53,719 nt of DNA, taken from assembly GCF_000373585.1 (NCBI RefSeq), contig NZ_KB891915.1, positions 1 to 53,719 of the forward strand, in the 5' to 3' direction. The stretch is from Streptomyces sp. MspMP-M5. Its GTDB lineage: Bacteria; Actinomycetota; Actinomycetes; Streptomycetales; Streptomycetaceae. The translations under genes and the position numbers were made by a program. Below the pieces are notes generated by a model. The model was given only the letters and a program-made list of their open reading frames with translations. It ran no database searches and was not told where the DNA came from. This document shows positions 39,601-47,918 of the stretch, one piece after another (position 1 is the first letter of the stretch; every line of letters begins with the position of its first letter).

Positions 39601-41745
39601 ATGGACACCGAGGGCACGCAGGACGCACAGCACACCGCCGCACCTCCGCCGTCCGGGGAGCGGTGCCCCGGCCCCGCGGTGCCTCGGCCGGCGGCGCCGC
39701 CGACCCCACCGCGGCCCAGCGCACCGCCGGCGATGGCGGCAGGCCAGCCGCCCCTGCTGAACTGGCTGCGCACACCGCGGCCCGCGGCGGCGCCCGGCAT
39801 CTGGACATACGGGCACCGCCCGCGTGCCACGGAAGAACCCGAACGCATCCCGCTGCGGCAGCTGATCAGCGGGGCCGTGATCTCGCTCCTGTGCGGCTGG
39901 CTGCTGTGGTCGTTGCTGTCGAACGGATACCTCGGCAACTACTGGCTCTGGCCGCTCCTGCTGCTCACTCCGGATTCCTGGCGGATGCCCGGTGGCGACA
40001 AGATGGCGTTCGTCTGGGCCACCTACATCTATTACGGATTGCTGCTGGCCCTCATCACCGTCATCTTCGGCCGTCTCGGACGCTGGCCGGAGCTCGGCCG
40101 TCGGGTCCTGGGGCCTGTCCTCCGCCACCTCCGCACCCGTGACCCCGCCGCCAAGCCCCAAGCGGCCACCGACCCCGCGCAGTGGCCCGAACTCCGTGCC
40201 CACGGTGCCCCGGACGCCGCCGACAGGCTCGCCGCCGAGGCCCGCTCGGGTGCCATGAACGACGTGGACGTGGCGCGCATTTCGCGGGCCTGGCGTTCGG
40301 TGCGCTCGGGGCGGAACTCCCTGGCCTCCTTCACCGACACCGTGCTGCGGCACGGCGCCGCGGCCTGCGCCCACCCCTCCGGGCAGCGCGACCTGGCCCG
40401 CCGCACCGCCCCGCACGACCTGCTCGCGCACCAGGTGCGGATCGGCACCGCCGCCGAGCATCCGCGCAACCCGTACCAGCACCGGGGCAGCGGCTGCGCC
40501 CTGGAGCCCCGGGTGCTGGGCACCTCGCTGCTGGCGGTCGGGCCCGCCGGGAGCGGCAAGACCACCCGACTCGTCCGCCCGGTGGTGGAGGCGATGTGCC
40601 TGCAGGCGCTGGCCGGGCAGTGCGCGGTGGTCGCCGTCGGCCCGGCCGGTTCCGCGCTCGGTCCCGACGACGCGTTCGACGTGGTGGTGCGGATCGGCCG
40701 TCCCGATCCGGACTGCGATCTGGACCTCTACGGCGGCACCACCGACCCCGACGAGGCGGCCGGGATTCTGGCCGAGGGGCTTGTCGGGGACCTTGCGGAA
40801 CAGCTTCCCGGTGGTGACAGCCGGCGTGCCGCGACCGCGTTGGCCCAGTTGCTCGGGCCGTTCCGTGCCGCCCATGGCCGCTTCCCGACCGTGCCCGAGT
40901 TGCGCGAGTTGCTGGACGGCGCGCCGCAGGCGGTGGCCGCACTGCGCACCGCCCTGGAAGCGGTCGGCGACCACACCCTGCTGCGCGAACTCGACGCCCG
41001 TGCACGCCAGTCCGAGCGTCCCGGCGATGTGGCCCTTCTGCTCGCGGACCGGATCGCGCTCCTCGACCGCCCGGCCTTCGCCGCCTTCTTCGACCCCACG
41101 GGAACCACCCGGCAGGTGTCGCTGCGCGCCCTGGACCACCCCCTCCGGGTCCGTATCGAGCTGCCCGAACGCGGCCACGCCGAGGCGTCCCGGATCCTGG
41201 CCCGGCTGGTCCTGGCGCAGTTCACCGAGTGCGCGGTGGCCCGCGCGGACCGTTCGCTGTTCGCCTGCCTGGTCCTCGACGAGGCGGCGCACACCATCAC
41301 GGCCGAGGCGCTGCGCGGTCTGCAGCGTCTCCGCTCGGCCAACGCCGGGGCGGTGCTGACGCTGCGTTCGCTGGACGACGTCCCCGAGGCGCTGCGCAGC
41401 GCGCTGCTCGGCTCGGTCGGCTGCCGGATGGCGTTCGCGGGCGTCACACCCTGGGACGGGGCGCCGTTCGCCGAGGTGTGGGGCAAGGAGTGGGTGGAGA
41501 CGCGTGATGTGACGGACCGTCAAATCATCGCGCACGGTGCCGGGATGAAGGCGTTCCACCTCGTCCGCCAACTGGTCACCGGCAAGGCCGCCACCTCCAA
41601 GGCCATCACCGTCCGCACCGTCGAACGCGAACGCTGGTCCGCCTCGGACCTCGCGAACGCGCTGCCGGCCGGCCATGCGGTGCTGTCGGTGACCACGGTC
41701 GAGGGGGAGCACGCCCCGCCCGTTCTCGTCGATCTCCGTTCCTGA
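39601..41745 (+). CDS. Membrane-anchored TraG/VirD4-like ATPase, function unknown
   Basis: 714 aa from the ATG at 39601, with AAGGGG upstream. Residues 1-60 are Pro/Ala-rich. Membrane segments at about 88-107, 113-122 and 136-157 anchor it; the rest is cytoplasmic. Walker A GPAGSGKTT at 314-322, Walker B LFACLVLDE at 552-560 followed by AAH, and a late RSANAGAVLTLRSLDDVPEA block resemble type IV coupling proteins and conjugative ATPases. No relaxase, secretion or transfer genes are nearby, so a housekeeping or envelope role is likelier than conjugation. Divergent from gabT across 254 bp. Confidence 0.75.
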   Translation: MDTEGTQDAQHTAAPPPSGERCPGPAVPRPAAPPTPPRPSAPPAMAAGQPPLLNWLRTPRPAAAPGIWTYGHRPRATEEPERIPLRQLISGAVISLLCGWLLWSLLSNGYLGNYWLWPLLLLTPDSWRMPGGDKMAFVWATYIYYGLLLALITVIFGRLGRWPELGRRVLGPVLRHLRTRDPAAKPQAATDPAQWPELRAHGAPDAADRLAAEARSGAMNDVDVARISRAWRSVRSGRNSLASFTDTVLRHGAAACAHPSGQRDLARRTAPHDLLAHQVRIGTAAEHPRNPYQHRGSGCALEPRVLGTSLLAVGPAGSGKTTRLVRPVVEAMCLQALAGQCAVVAVGPAGSALGPDDAFDVVVRIGRPDPDCDLDLYGGTTDPDEAAGILAEGLVGDLAEQLPGGDSRRAATALAQLLGPFRAAHGRFPTVPELRELLDGAPQAVAALRTALEAVGDHTLLRELDARARQSERPGDVALLLADRIALLDRPAFAAFFDPTGTTRQVSLRALDHPLRVRIELPERGHAEASRILARLVLAQFTECAVARADRSLFACLVLDEAAHTITAEALRGLQRLRSANAGAVLTLRSLDDVPEALRSALLGSVGCRMAFAGVTPWDGAPFAEVWGKEWVETRDVTDRQIIAHGAGMKAFHLVRQLVTGKAATSKAITVRTVERERWSASDLANALPAGHAVLSVTTVEGEHAPPVLVDLRS

Positions 41746-41848
41746 CCGCCCGGCCCGTATACGTGCGCGCCCGCCCCCGGCCCCCGGTCCCTGGGCGACC
41801 GGCGCCGGGGAGTGTCCTCGAAACCCTCCGTTGAGGCAGAATCGACAG

Positions 41849-41898
41849 CAGCCGTTCATACAGGGCGGCGTACACGTCAGCCGTTCATGCGGGCGGCG
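41849..41898 (+). promoter_or_regulatory. Direct repeat upstream of the PucR gene
   Basis: CAGCCGTTCATACAGGGCGG plus CG (41849-41870) is repeated at 41878-41898 with one substitution and one deleted base, 29 bp apart. TTGAGG (41831-41836) upstream could be a -35. Located 90 to 140 bases before the pucR ATG; a plausible autoregulatory operator or a recent duplication. Confidence 0.45.
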
Positions 41899-41988
41899 CG
41901 GACGATCGGCGGGAGCCGGCAGGAGGCCGGCAGGGGTACTCGGCAGCCGGTCGCGGTCGTGCCGTCCGCCGGAGCCATCGAAGGTCTC

Positions 41989-43689
41989 ATGCCGCACACC
42001 CTCGCCTCCCTGGTCAACCACACCGCGCTCAAGCTGACCGTGCTCGCGGGCGAGGACCGGCTGGACGCCCCGGTGCGCTGGGCACACGCCAGCGAGCTGA
42101 TCGACCCGGTGCCGTACATGGAGGGCGGCGAGCTGCTGCTGATCACCGCGCTCAAGCTGGACGCGGAGGATCCGGATACCGCCGACCGCTATGTGCGGCG
42201 GGTCGCCGAGGCCGGCGTGGTCGGGCTCGGGTTCGCGGTCGGGGTGAACTACGAAGGCGTACCGGAGGCACTGGTCGAGGCCGCGCGCCGGCACCACCTG
42301 CCGCTGCTGGGGGTGCCCCGCCGCACGCCGTTCATCGCGATCAGCAAGGCGGTGTCGGCGGCCGTGGCGGCCGACCAGTACCGCGCGGTCACCGCCGGCT
42401 TCGAGGCGCAGCGGGAGCTGACCCGGGCGGCGCTCGGCACCGAGGGCCCGGCCGAGCTGCTGGCCCGGCTCGCGGCGCACCTGGGCGGCTGGGCGGCGCT
42501 CTACGACGCGTCCGGAGCGGTGGTGGCGGCCGCCCCCGACTGGGCGGCGCGGCGCGCGTCCCGGCTCGCCGAGGACGTGGCGCGGCTGCGCGAACGGCCC
42601 GCGCCCGCCAGCTCCGTGGTGAGCGACACCGACGGCGACGACCGGGTGGAGCTCCAGTCGCTGGGCACCGGCCGCCGGGCCCGCGGGGTGCTCGCCGTCG
42701 GGACCGACGCGCCGCTGGGCACCGCCGCGCGCTATGCGGTGCACTCGGCGGTCGCGCTGCTGACCCTGACCACCGAGCGGTCCCGGGCGCTCCAGGACGC
42801 CGAGCAGCGGCTGGGCGCCGCGGTCCTGAAGATGCTGCTGGCCGGCGAGCCGGACCACGCCCGGGCGGTGGCCGGACGGCTCTACGGAGGGCTGCTGGAC
42901 GCCCCGTTCCGGATCGTGGTGGCCGAGCCGGTGCCCGCCGACGAGCAGCCGGCCTCCGCCAAGCTCCCGGCCAAGCTCCCGGCCTCGTTCGACCAGGGGG
43001 GACCGTCGTCGTCCTCGGGCGCCGGCACCCCGTCCGCGCTGGACGCGCTGGCCGACGCCGTGGAGTCCGCCGCCGCCCGCGCCGGCGAGGCGGTGCTCGC
43101 CGTACCGGGCGGCGGCCGGCTGATCGTGCTGGTCACGGACGGCGGCGCGGCCGCGGACGCCTGTACCGCGTTCGCCGCCTCGACCGACGCCCGCCGGGGC
43201 GAGCACCCGCGCCCGCGCGGCCGGAACTCCCGCAACGGCACCGGCCGGGAGGGCGAGGTCCTGGCCGTCGGCCTCTCCGCGCCCACCGGCCCGATGGCCG
43301 CCGCCAACGCCTACCGCCAGGCCGAGCAGGCGCTCTCGGTGGCCCGCCGGCGCGGCCGCACCCTGGTGGAACACGAGGACGTGGCGGCCGGCTCGGTCCT
43401 GCCGCTGCTCGCCGACGACGCGGTCCGGGCCTTCGCCGACGGACTGCTGCGGGCGCTGCGCGAACACGACAAGACCGGCCGCGGCGACCTGGTGGCGTCG
43501 CTGCGCGCCTGGCTCGCCCGGCACGGCCAGTGGGACGCGGCCGCCGCCGACCTGGGCGTCCACCGTCACACCCTGCGCTACCGCATGCGCCGCGTCGAGG
43601 AGATCCTGGGCCGCTCGCTGGACGACCCGGACGTCCGGATGGAGCTGTGGCTGGCATTGAAGGCGACGTCGGGGCCGGTGGGGGAGTAG
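41989..43689 (+). CDS. PucR-family transcriptional regulator
   Basis: 566 aa from the ATG at 41989; an open frame reaches 41812 but AAGG lies upstream of 41989 and the PucR domain begins there. N-terminal PucR ligand region (VRWAHASELIDPVPYMEGGE, GLGFAVGVNYEGVPEALVEA), a GGDEF-like/GAF-like middle, an Ala/Ser/Pro linker at about 320-345, then the C-terminal HTH_30 (AAADLGVHRHTLRYRMRRVE). Other members control purine, proline, GABA or polyamine use. It lies between the orphan ATPase and the semialdehyde dehydrogenase gene on the same strand, so it probably controls GABA breakdown. Ligand unknown. Confidence 0.9.
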   Translation: MPHTLASLVNHTALKLTVLAGEDRLDAPVRWAHASELIDPVPYMEGGELLLITALKLDAEDPDTADRYVRRVAEAGVVGLGFAVGVNYEGVPEALVEAARRHHLPLLGVPRRTPFIAISKAVSAAVAADQYRAVTAGFEAQRELTRAALGTEGPAELLARLAAHLGGWAALYDASGAVVAAAPDWAARRASRLAEDVARLRERPAPASSVVSDTDGDDRVELQSLGTGRRARGVLAVGTDAPLGTAARYAVHSAVALLTLTTERSRALQDAEQRLGAAVLKMLLAGEPDHARAVAGRLYGGLLDAPFRIVVAEPVPADEQPASAKLPAKLPASFDQGGPSSSSGAGTPSALDALADAVESAAARAGEAVLAVPGGGRLIVLVTDGGAAADACTAFAASTDARRGEHPRPRGRNSRNGTGREGEVLAVGLSAPTGPMAAANAYRQAEQALSVARRRGRTLVEHEDVAAGSVLPLLADDAVRAFADGLLRALREHDKTGRGDLVASLRAWLARHGQWDAAAADLGVHRHTLRYRMRRVEEILGRSLDDPDVRMELWLALKATSGPVGE

Positions 43690-43889
43690 CGGGAGCGGGG
43701 AGACGCGACCCGCCCGCGCCCCACCCCGCCCCGGACTCCACCACGGAGGGACGGCCCCGCGGATTACGCCGCTTCGGACAAGCGCCACGAGGCCGCCGCA
43801 CCCCTACGGTGGGCTGCAGAGTCCTGTGCCAAGCCGCTCCCAGAGCTGCGCGCGCACCACCCACCATCACTGAAGGGCCGGGATCCACT

Positions 43890-45347
43890 GTGCCGAACAC
43901 TGCTGCAGCCCCCACCGCCTTCTGGCTCGCCGGCCGTGAGGCCACCGGCGAGGCCACCTTCGATGTCACCTCCCCGTGGGACGGACGTCTCGTCGGCACG
44001 GTGAGCGTTCCCACCGAGGCCCAGGTCGAGGAGGCCGTGGCCGCCTCCGTCGCCGTCCAGGACGAGCTGGCCGCGACCCCCGCCCATGTCCGGGCCGCCG
44101 CCCTGGACCACGTGGTGCGCGGGCTGGTGGAGCGCACCGAGGAGCTCGCCCAGCTGATCTCCGCGGAGAACGGCAAGCCCATCAAGTGGGCGCGCGGCGA
44201 GGTCGGCCGCGCCATCTCGGTGTTCCGCTTCGCGGCCGAGGAGGCCCGCCGCTTCAACGGCGGCGAGGCGCAGCGCCTGGACACCGACGCCGGCGGCGCC
44301 GGCCGGCTCGCGCTCACCCGCCGCTTCCCGCGCGGCACGGTCCTGGGCATCGCCCCGTTCAACTTCCCGCTGAACCTCTGCGCCCACAAGATCGCCCCGG
44401 CCATCGCCGCCGGCGTCCCGATCATCCTCAAGCCCGCCCCGGCCACCCCGCTCTCCGGCCTGGTCATCGGCGAGCTGCTGGCCGGCACCGACCTGCCCGC
44501 CGGCTCCTGGTCGATCCTCCCGGTCCCCAACGACCGGATGCCGGCGCTGGTCCAGGACGAGCGGCTGCCGGTCATCTCCTTCACCGGCTCCGACACCGTC
44601 GGCTACGCCATCCTCGACTCGGTGCCGCGCAAGCACTGCACCCTGGAGCTGGGCGGCAACGGCGCGGCCGTGGTGCTGTCCGACTGGTCCTCCGAGGAGG
44701 ACCTGGACTGGGCCGCGCAGCGCATCGCCACCTTCGCCAACTACCAGGGCGGCCAGTCCTGCATCTCGGTGCAGCGGGTCGTCGCCGACACCTCGGTCTA
44801 CGACCGGCTGGTGGCCAAGGTCGTCGAGCGCGTCGAGGCCCAGGTCACCGGCGACCCGACCGACCCGGCCACCGAGGTCGGCCCGCTGGTCAGCGAGGAC
44901 GCCGCCAAGCGGGTGGAGTCCTGGGTGGACGACGCCGTCGAGCGCGGCGCCCGCCTCCTCACCGGCGGCAAGCGCGACGGCGCCTCCTACGCGCCGACCG
45001 TGCTGGAGAACGTCCCGGCCGGCGCGACCCTCGCCACCGAGGAGGTCTTCGGCCCGGTGCTCACCCTCCAGAAGGCCGACGGCGTGGACGCGGCGTTCGC
45101 AGCCGTCAACGACTCCAAGTTCGGCCTCCAGGCCGGCGTGTTCACGCACGACGCCCGGACCGCCTTCCGCGCGCACCGCGCGCTGGAGGTCGGCGGCGTG
45201 GTGATCGGCGACGTGCCGTCCTACCGCGCCGACCAGATGCCCTACGGCGGCGTCAAGCAGTCCGGCGTCGGCCGCGAGGGCGTCCGCTACGCCATGGACG
45301 ACTACACCTACGAGCGGGTCCTGGTCCTCACCGGACTGGACCTGTAG
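43890..45347 (+). CDS. gabD: Succinate-semialdehyde-type aldehyde dehydrogenase
   Basis: 485 aa from the GTG at 43890, with GAAGGG about 13 bases upstream. ALDH motifs: GIAPFNFPLNLCAHKIAPAI, ILKPAPATPL, Glu in LELGGNGAAV, and catalytic Cys in GGQSCISVQRV; the latter GQSC rather than GQxCT sets it apart from the two amino-aldehyde enzymes in the window. Ends EEVFGPVLTLQKAD and the motif VKQSGVGREGVRYAMDDY. By context with gabT and PucR it would oxidise succinic semialdehyde to succinate; methylmalonate-semialdehyde or other aldehydes cannot be excluded. A strong terminator follows. Confidence 0.85.
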   Translation: MPNTAAAPTAFWLAGREATGEATFDVTSPWDGRLVGTVSVPTEAQVEEAVAASVAVQDELAATPAHVRAAALDHVVRGLVERTEELAQLISAENGKPIKWARGEVGRAISVFRFAAEEARRFNGGEAQRLDTDAGGAGRLALTRRFPRGTVLGIAPFNFPLNLCAHKIAPAIAAGVPIILKPAPATPLSGLVIGELLAGTDLPAGSWSILPVPNDRMPALVQDERLPVISFTGSDTVGYAILDSVPRKHCTLELGGNGAAVVLSDWSSEEDLDWAAQRIATFANYQGGQSCISVQRVVADTSVYDRLVAKVVERVEAQVTGDPTDPATEVGPLVSEDAAKRVESWVDDAVERGARLLTGGKRDGASYAPTVLENVPAGATLATEEVFGPVLTLQKADGVDAAFAAVNDSKFGLQAGVFTHDARTAFRAHRALEVGGVVIGDVPSYRADQMPYGGVKQSGVGREGVRYAMDDYTYERVLVLTGLDL

Positions 45348-45497
45348 CCCCCGGGAGATCCCGGCACCGTGCGGGCCGGCGGCCCCGGCCCGCACCACGT
45401 CCCGAACCGGCCTGGCCCGGTGGACAGCGACGGCCATCCCTCGGGCCGTACCGCCCGCCAGGTCCCGGCCGGCGCACCCCCCGGCGCCGGCCACCTC

Positions 45498-45539
45498 GCG
45501 CGGCGCGCTCCGGCACCCTGTTTCCGGAGCGCGCCGCGC
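45498..45539 (+). terminator. Terminator of the gabD gene
   Basis: GCGCGGCGCGCTCCGG (45498-45513) pairs perfectly with CCGGAGCGCGCCGCGC (45524-45539), 16 bp with a ten-base loop, about 150 bases after the gabD stop. Confidence 0.82.
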
Positions 45540-45819
45540 CCCCCGTTCTCCGGCACCGCCCCCGCCGGCCCGGACTTCAGACGCTACGGCCCCGTTCCGC
45601 CCCGGTTACTCCTGACCGAGGCGGATGCGGGGCCGTACGCGGGGGGGAGGAGGAACCACCCGCGCGTACAACCAGCGCGGTATGCCGCACCCCCCGGAAG
45701 GCCGGGCCGCGCCGGCCCGCGCACACCCCGCGGGCACCGCCTCCGGGACCGCCCGGCCCACCGGTGGCAAGGACCCGCCCCCGGCCTCCCCTCCGCTGGT
45801 GCAACCCGCCCGGATCGGG

Positions 45820-45834
45820 TACTTGTCACAAGTA
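45820..45834. promoter_or_regulatory. Operator-like palindrome before the acyl-CoA dehydrogenase gene
   Basis: TACTTGTCACAAGTA is a perfect 7+1+7 inverted repeat, 66 bases upstream of the ATG, in an AT-richer patch. TetR- and GntR-type fatty-acid regulators bind sites of this shape. Regulator not identifiable here. Confidence 0.5.
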
Positions 45835-45899
45835 GCACTGCCCGGCGGGCCGACCGGTCCGCCGGCAGCACCCCCGATTCGCGGCGAGGTGAGTTCCTG

Positions 45900-47819
45900 A
45901 TGACCGCTCCGTCCATCCGCAACGTTTCCGAACGCGAAGCCCGCCAGGTCGCCGAGGCGGCCCGTGAGCAGGACTGGCACAAGCCCAGCTTCGCCAAGGA
46001 GCTGTTCCTGGGGCGCTTCCGGCTCGACCTCATCCATCCGCACCCGACCCCCGCGGTGGACGACGTCCGGCGAGGGGAGAAGTTCCTGGCCACACTGCGG
46101 GAGTTCTGCGAGACGGAGATCGACGGCGCCCGGATCGAGCGCGAGGGCCGGATCCCCGACGAGACCGTGCGCGGCCTGAAGGAACTGGGCGCCCTGGGCA
46201 TGAAGATCGACCCCAAGTACGGCGGTCTCGGCCTCACGCAGGTCTACTACAACCGCGCCCTCGCCCTGGTCGGCTCCGCCAGCCCGGCGATCGGCGCGCT
46301 GCTCTCGGCGCATCAGTCGATCGGCGTACCGCAGCCGCTGAAACTCTTCGGCACCCAGGAGCAGAAGGAGACGTTCCTGCCGCGGCTGGCCCGCACGGAC
46401 ATCTCCGCGTTCCTGCTCACCGAGCCCGACGTGGGCTCCGACCCGGCCCGCCTGGCGACCACCGCGGTCCCGGACGGCGAGGACTACCTCCTCGACGGCG
46501 TGAAGCTGTGGACCACCAACGGCGTGGTCGCCGACCTGCTGGTGGTGATGGCCCGGGTCCCCGCCTCCGAGGGCCACAAGGGCGGCATCACCGCCTTCGT
46601 CGTCGAGGCCGACGCACCCGGCATCACCGTCGAGAACCGCAACGCCTTCATGGGCCTGCGCGGCCTGGAGAACGGCGTCACCCGCTTCCACCGGGTCCGG
46701 GTCCCGGCCGCCAACCGCATCGGCCCCGAGGGCGCCGGCCTGAAGATCGCCCTCACCACCCTCAACACCGGCCGGCTCTCGCTGCCCGCGATGTGCGCCG
46801 GCACCGGCAAGTGGTGCCTGAAGATCGCCCGCGAGTGGTCCGGCGCCCGCGAGCAGTGGGGCCGCCCGATCGCCGGGCACGAGGCGGTCGGTGCCAAGAT
46901 CTCCTTCATCGCGGCGACCACCTTCGCCCTGGAGGCCGTCGTCGACCTCGCCTCCCAGATGGCCGACGAGAACCGCAACGACATCCGTATCGAGGCCGCC
47001 CTCGCCAAGCTCTACGGCTCCGAGATGGGCTGGCGGATGGCCGACGAACTCGTCCAGATCCGCGGCGGCCGCGGCTTCGAGACCGCCGACTCGCTCGCCG
47101 CCCGCGGCGAACGCGCCGTCCCCACCGAGCAGATGCTGCGCGACATGCGCATCAACCGGATCTTCGAGGGCTCCACCGAGATCATGCACCTGCTGATCGC
47201 CCGCGAGGCGGTCGACGCCCACCTCTCCGTCGCCGGCGACCTCATCGACCCCGACAAGTCCCTGGGCGACAAGGGCAGGGCGGCCGCCAAGGCCGGCGGC
47301 TTCTACGCCCGCTGGCTCCCCAGGCTCGTCGCCGGACCCGGCCAACTCCCGCGTACCTACGCGGAGTTCGGCGAGCTGGCGGGCCATCTGCGGTACGTCG
47401 AGCGGACCTCCCGCAAGCTCGCCCGGTCCACCTTCTACGCGATGTCCCGCTGGCAGGGGAAGATGGAGACCAAGCAGGGCTTCCTCGGCCGGATCGTCGA
47501 CATCGGCGCCGAGCTGTTCGCGATGAGCGCGGCCTGCGTCCGCGCCGAGCACCTGCGGCTCACCGGCGACCACGGCCAGGAGGCCCACCAGCTCGCCGAC
47601 GCCTTCTGCCGGCAGGCCCGGATCCGCGTCGAGGAGCTGTTCCACCGGCTGTGGACCAACACCGACGCCCTGGACCGCAAGGTCGTCTCCGGCGTCCTCG
47701 GCGGCCGCTACACCTGGCTGGAGGAGGGCGTCGTCGACCCCAGCGGCGACGGCCCCTGGATCGCCGACGCCACCCCCGGCCCCAGCACCCAGGACAACGC
47801 CCGCCGCCCCTTCCGCTGA
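45900..47819 (+). CDS. Acyl-CoA dehydrogenase, long (VLCAD/ACAD9-like) type
   Basis: 639 aa from the ATG at 45900, with GAGGTGAG upstream. The acyl-CoA dehydrogenase core fills residues 60-440: PKYGGLGLTQVYYNRALALV, AFLLTEPDVGSDPARLATTA (FAD contact), LWTTNGVVADLLVVMARV, RCGRGFE-like RGGRGFETADSLAARGERAV, and RINRIFEGSTEIMHLLIA. The catalytic Glu of the family sits in the last block. The extra C-terminal 190 residues (helical, VERTSRKLARSTFYAM) are the mark of very-long-chain types, which associate with membranes. Catalyses the first step of beta-oxidation. Monocistronic, with a hairpin behind it. Confidence 0.9.
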   Translation: MTAPSIRNVSEREARQVAEAAREQDWHKPSFAKELFLGRFRLDLIHPHPTPAVDDVRRGEKFLATLREFCETEIDGARIEREGRIPDETVRGLKELGALGMKIDPKYGGLGLTQVYYNRALALVGSASPAIGALLSAHQSIGVPQPLKLFGTQEQKETFLPRLARTDISAFLLTEPDVGSDPARLATTAVPDGEDYLLDGVKLWTTNGVVADLLVVMARVPASEGHKGGITAFVVEADAPGITVENRNAFMGLRGLENGVTRFHRVRVPAANRIGPEGAGLKIALTTLNTGRLSLPAMCAGTGKWCLKIAREWSGAREQWGRPIAGHEAVGAKISFIAATTFALEAVVDLASQMADENRNDIRIEAALAKLYGSEMGWRMADELVQIRGGRGFETADSLAARGERAVPTEQMLRDMRINRIFEGSTEIMHLLIAREAVDAHLSVAGDLIDPDKSLGDKGRAAAKAGGFYARWLPRLVAGPGQLPRTYAEFGELAGHLRYVERTSRKLARSTFYAMSRWQGKMETKQGFLGRIVDIGAELFAMSAACVRAEHLRLTGDHGQEAHQLADAFCRQARIRVEELFHRLWTNTDALDRKVVSGVLGGRYTWLEEGVVDPSGDGPWIADATPGPSTQDNARRPFR

Positions 47820-47832
47820 GCCCCGCACGTCT

Positions 47833-47862
47833 CGTACGGGCGGCCCGCGCGTCGCCCGTACG
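47833..47862 (+). terminator. Terminator after the acyl-CoA dehydrogenase
   Basis: CGTACGGGCG (47833-47842) pairs perfectly with CGCCCGTACG (47853-47862) across a ten-base loop, 13 bases after the stop. A short stem without T tract. Confidence 0.7.
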
Positions 47863-47918
47863 GGGCGGGGGCGCCCTCGGTGGCCGGGGCGCCCCGCCGA
47901 CCGGCCACAATGGACCAC

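Larger units (their letters stand above)
45348..45899. other. Intergenic region upstream of the acyl-CoA dehydrogenase
   Basis: 552 bp. Contains the gabD terminator (45498-45539) and an operator-like palindrome (45820-45834). A 91-codon open frame at 45625-45900 overlaps the next ATG but is Pro/Gly/Arg-rich without recognisable features and is not called. Nothing else seen. Confidence 0.6.

Noticed and set aside
39601..41745. Integrated conjugative element around the TraG-like gene
   Set aside because: No integrase, relaxase, attachment-site repeats, tRNA or composition shift in the neighbourhood.
45625..45900. Small gene overlapping the acyl-CoA dehydrogenase start
   Set aside because: Pro/Gly/Arg-rich with no motif; it runs through an operator-like palindrome, and the overlap with the next ATG can be chance.
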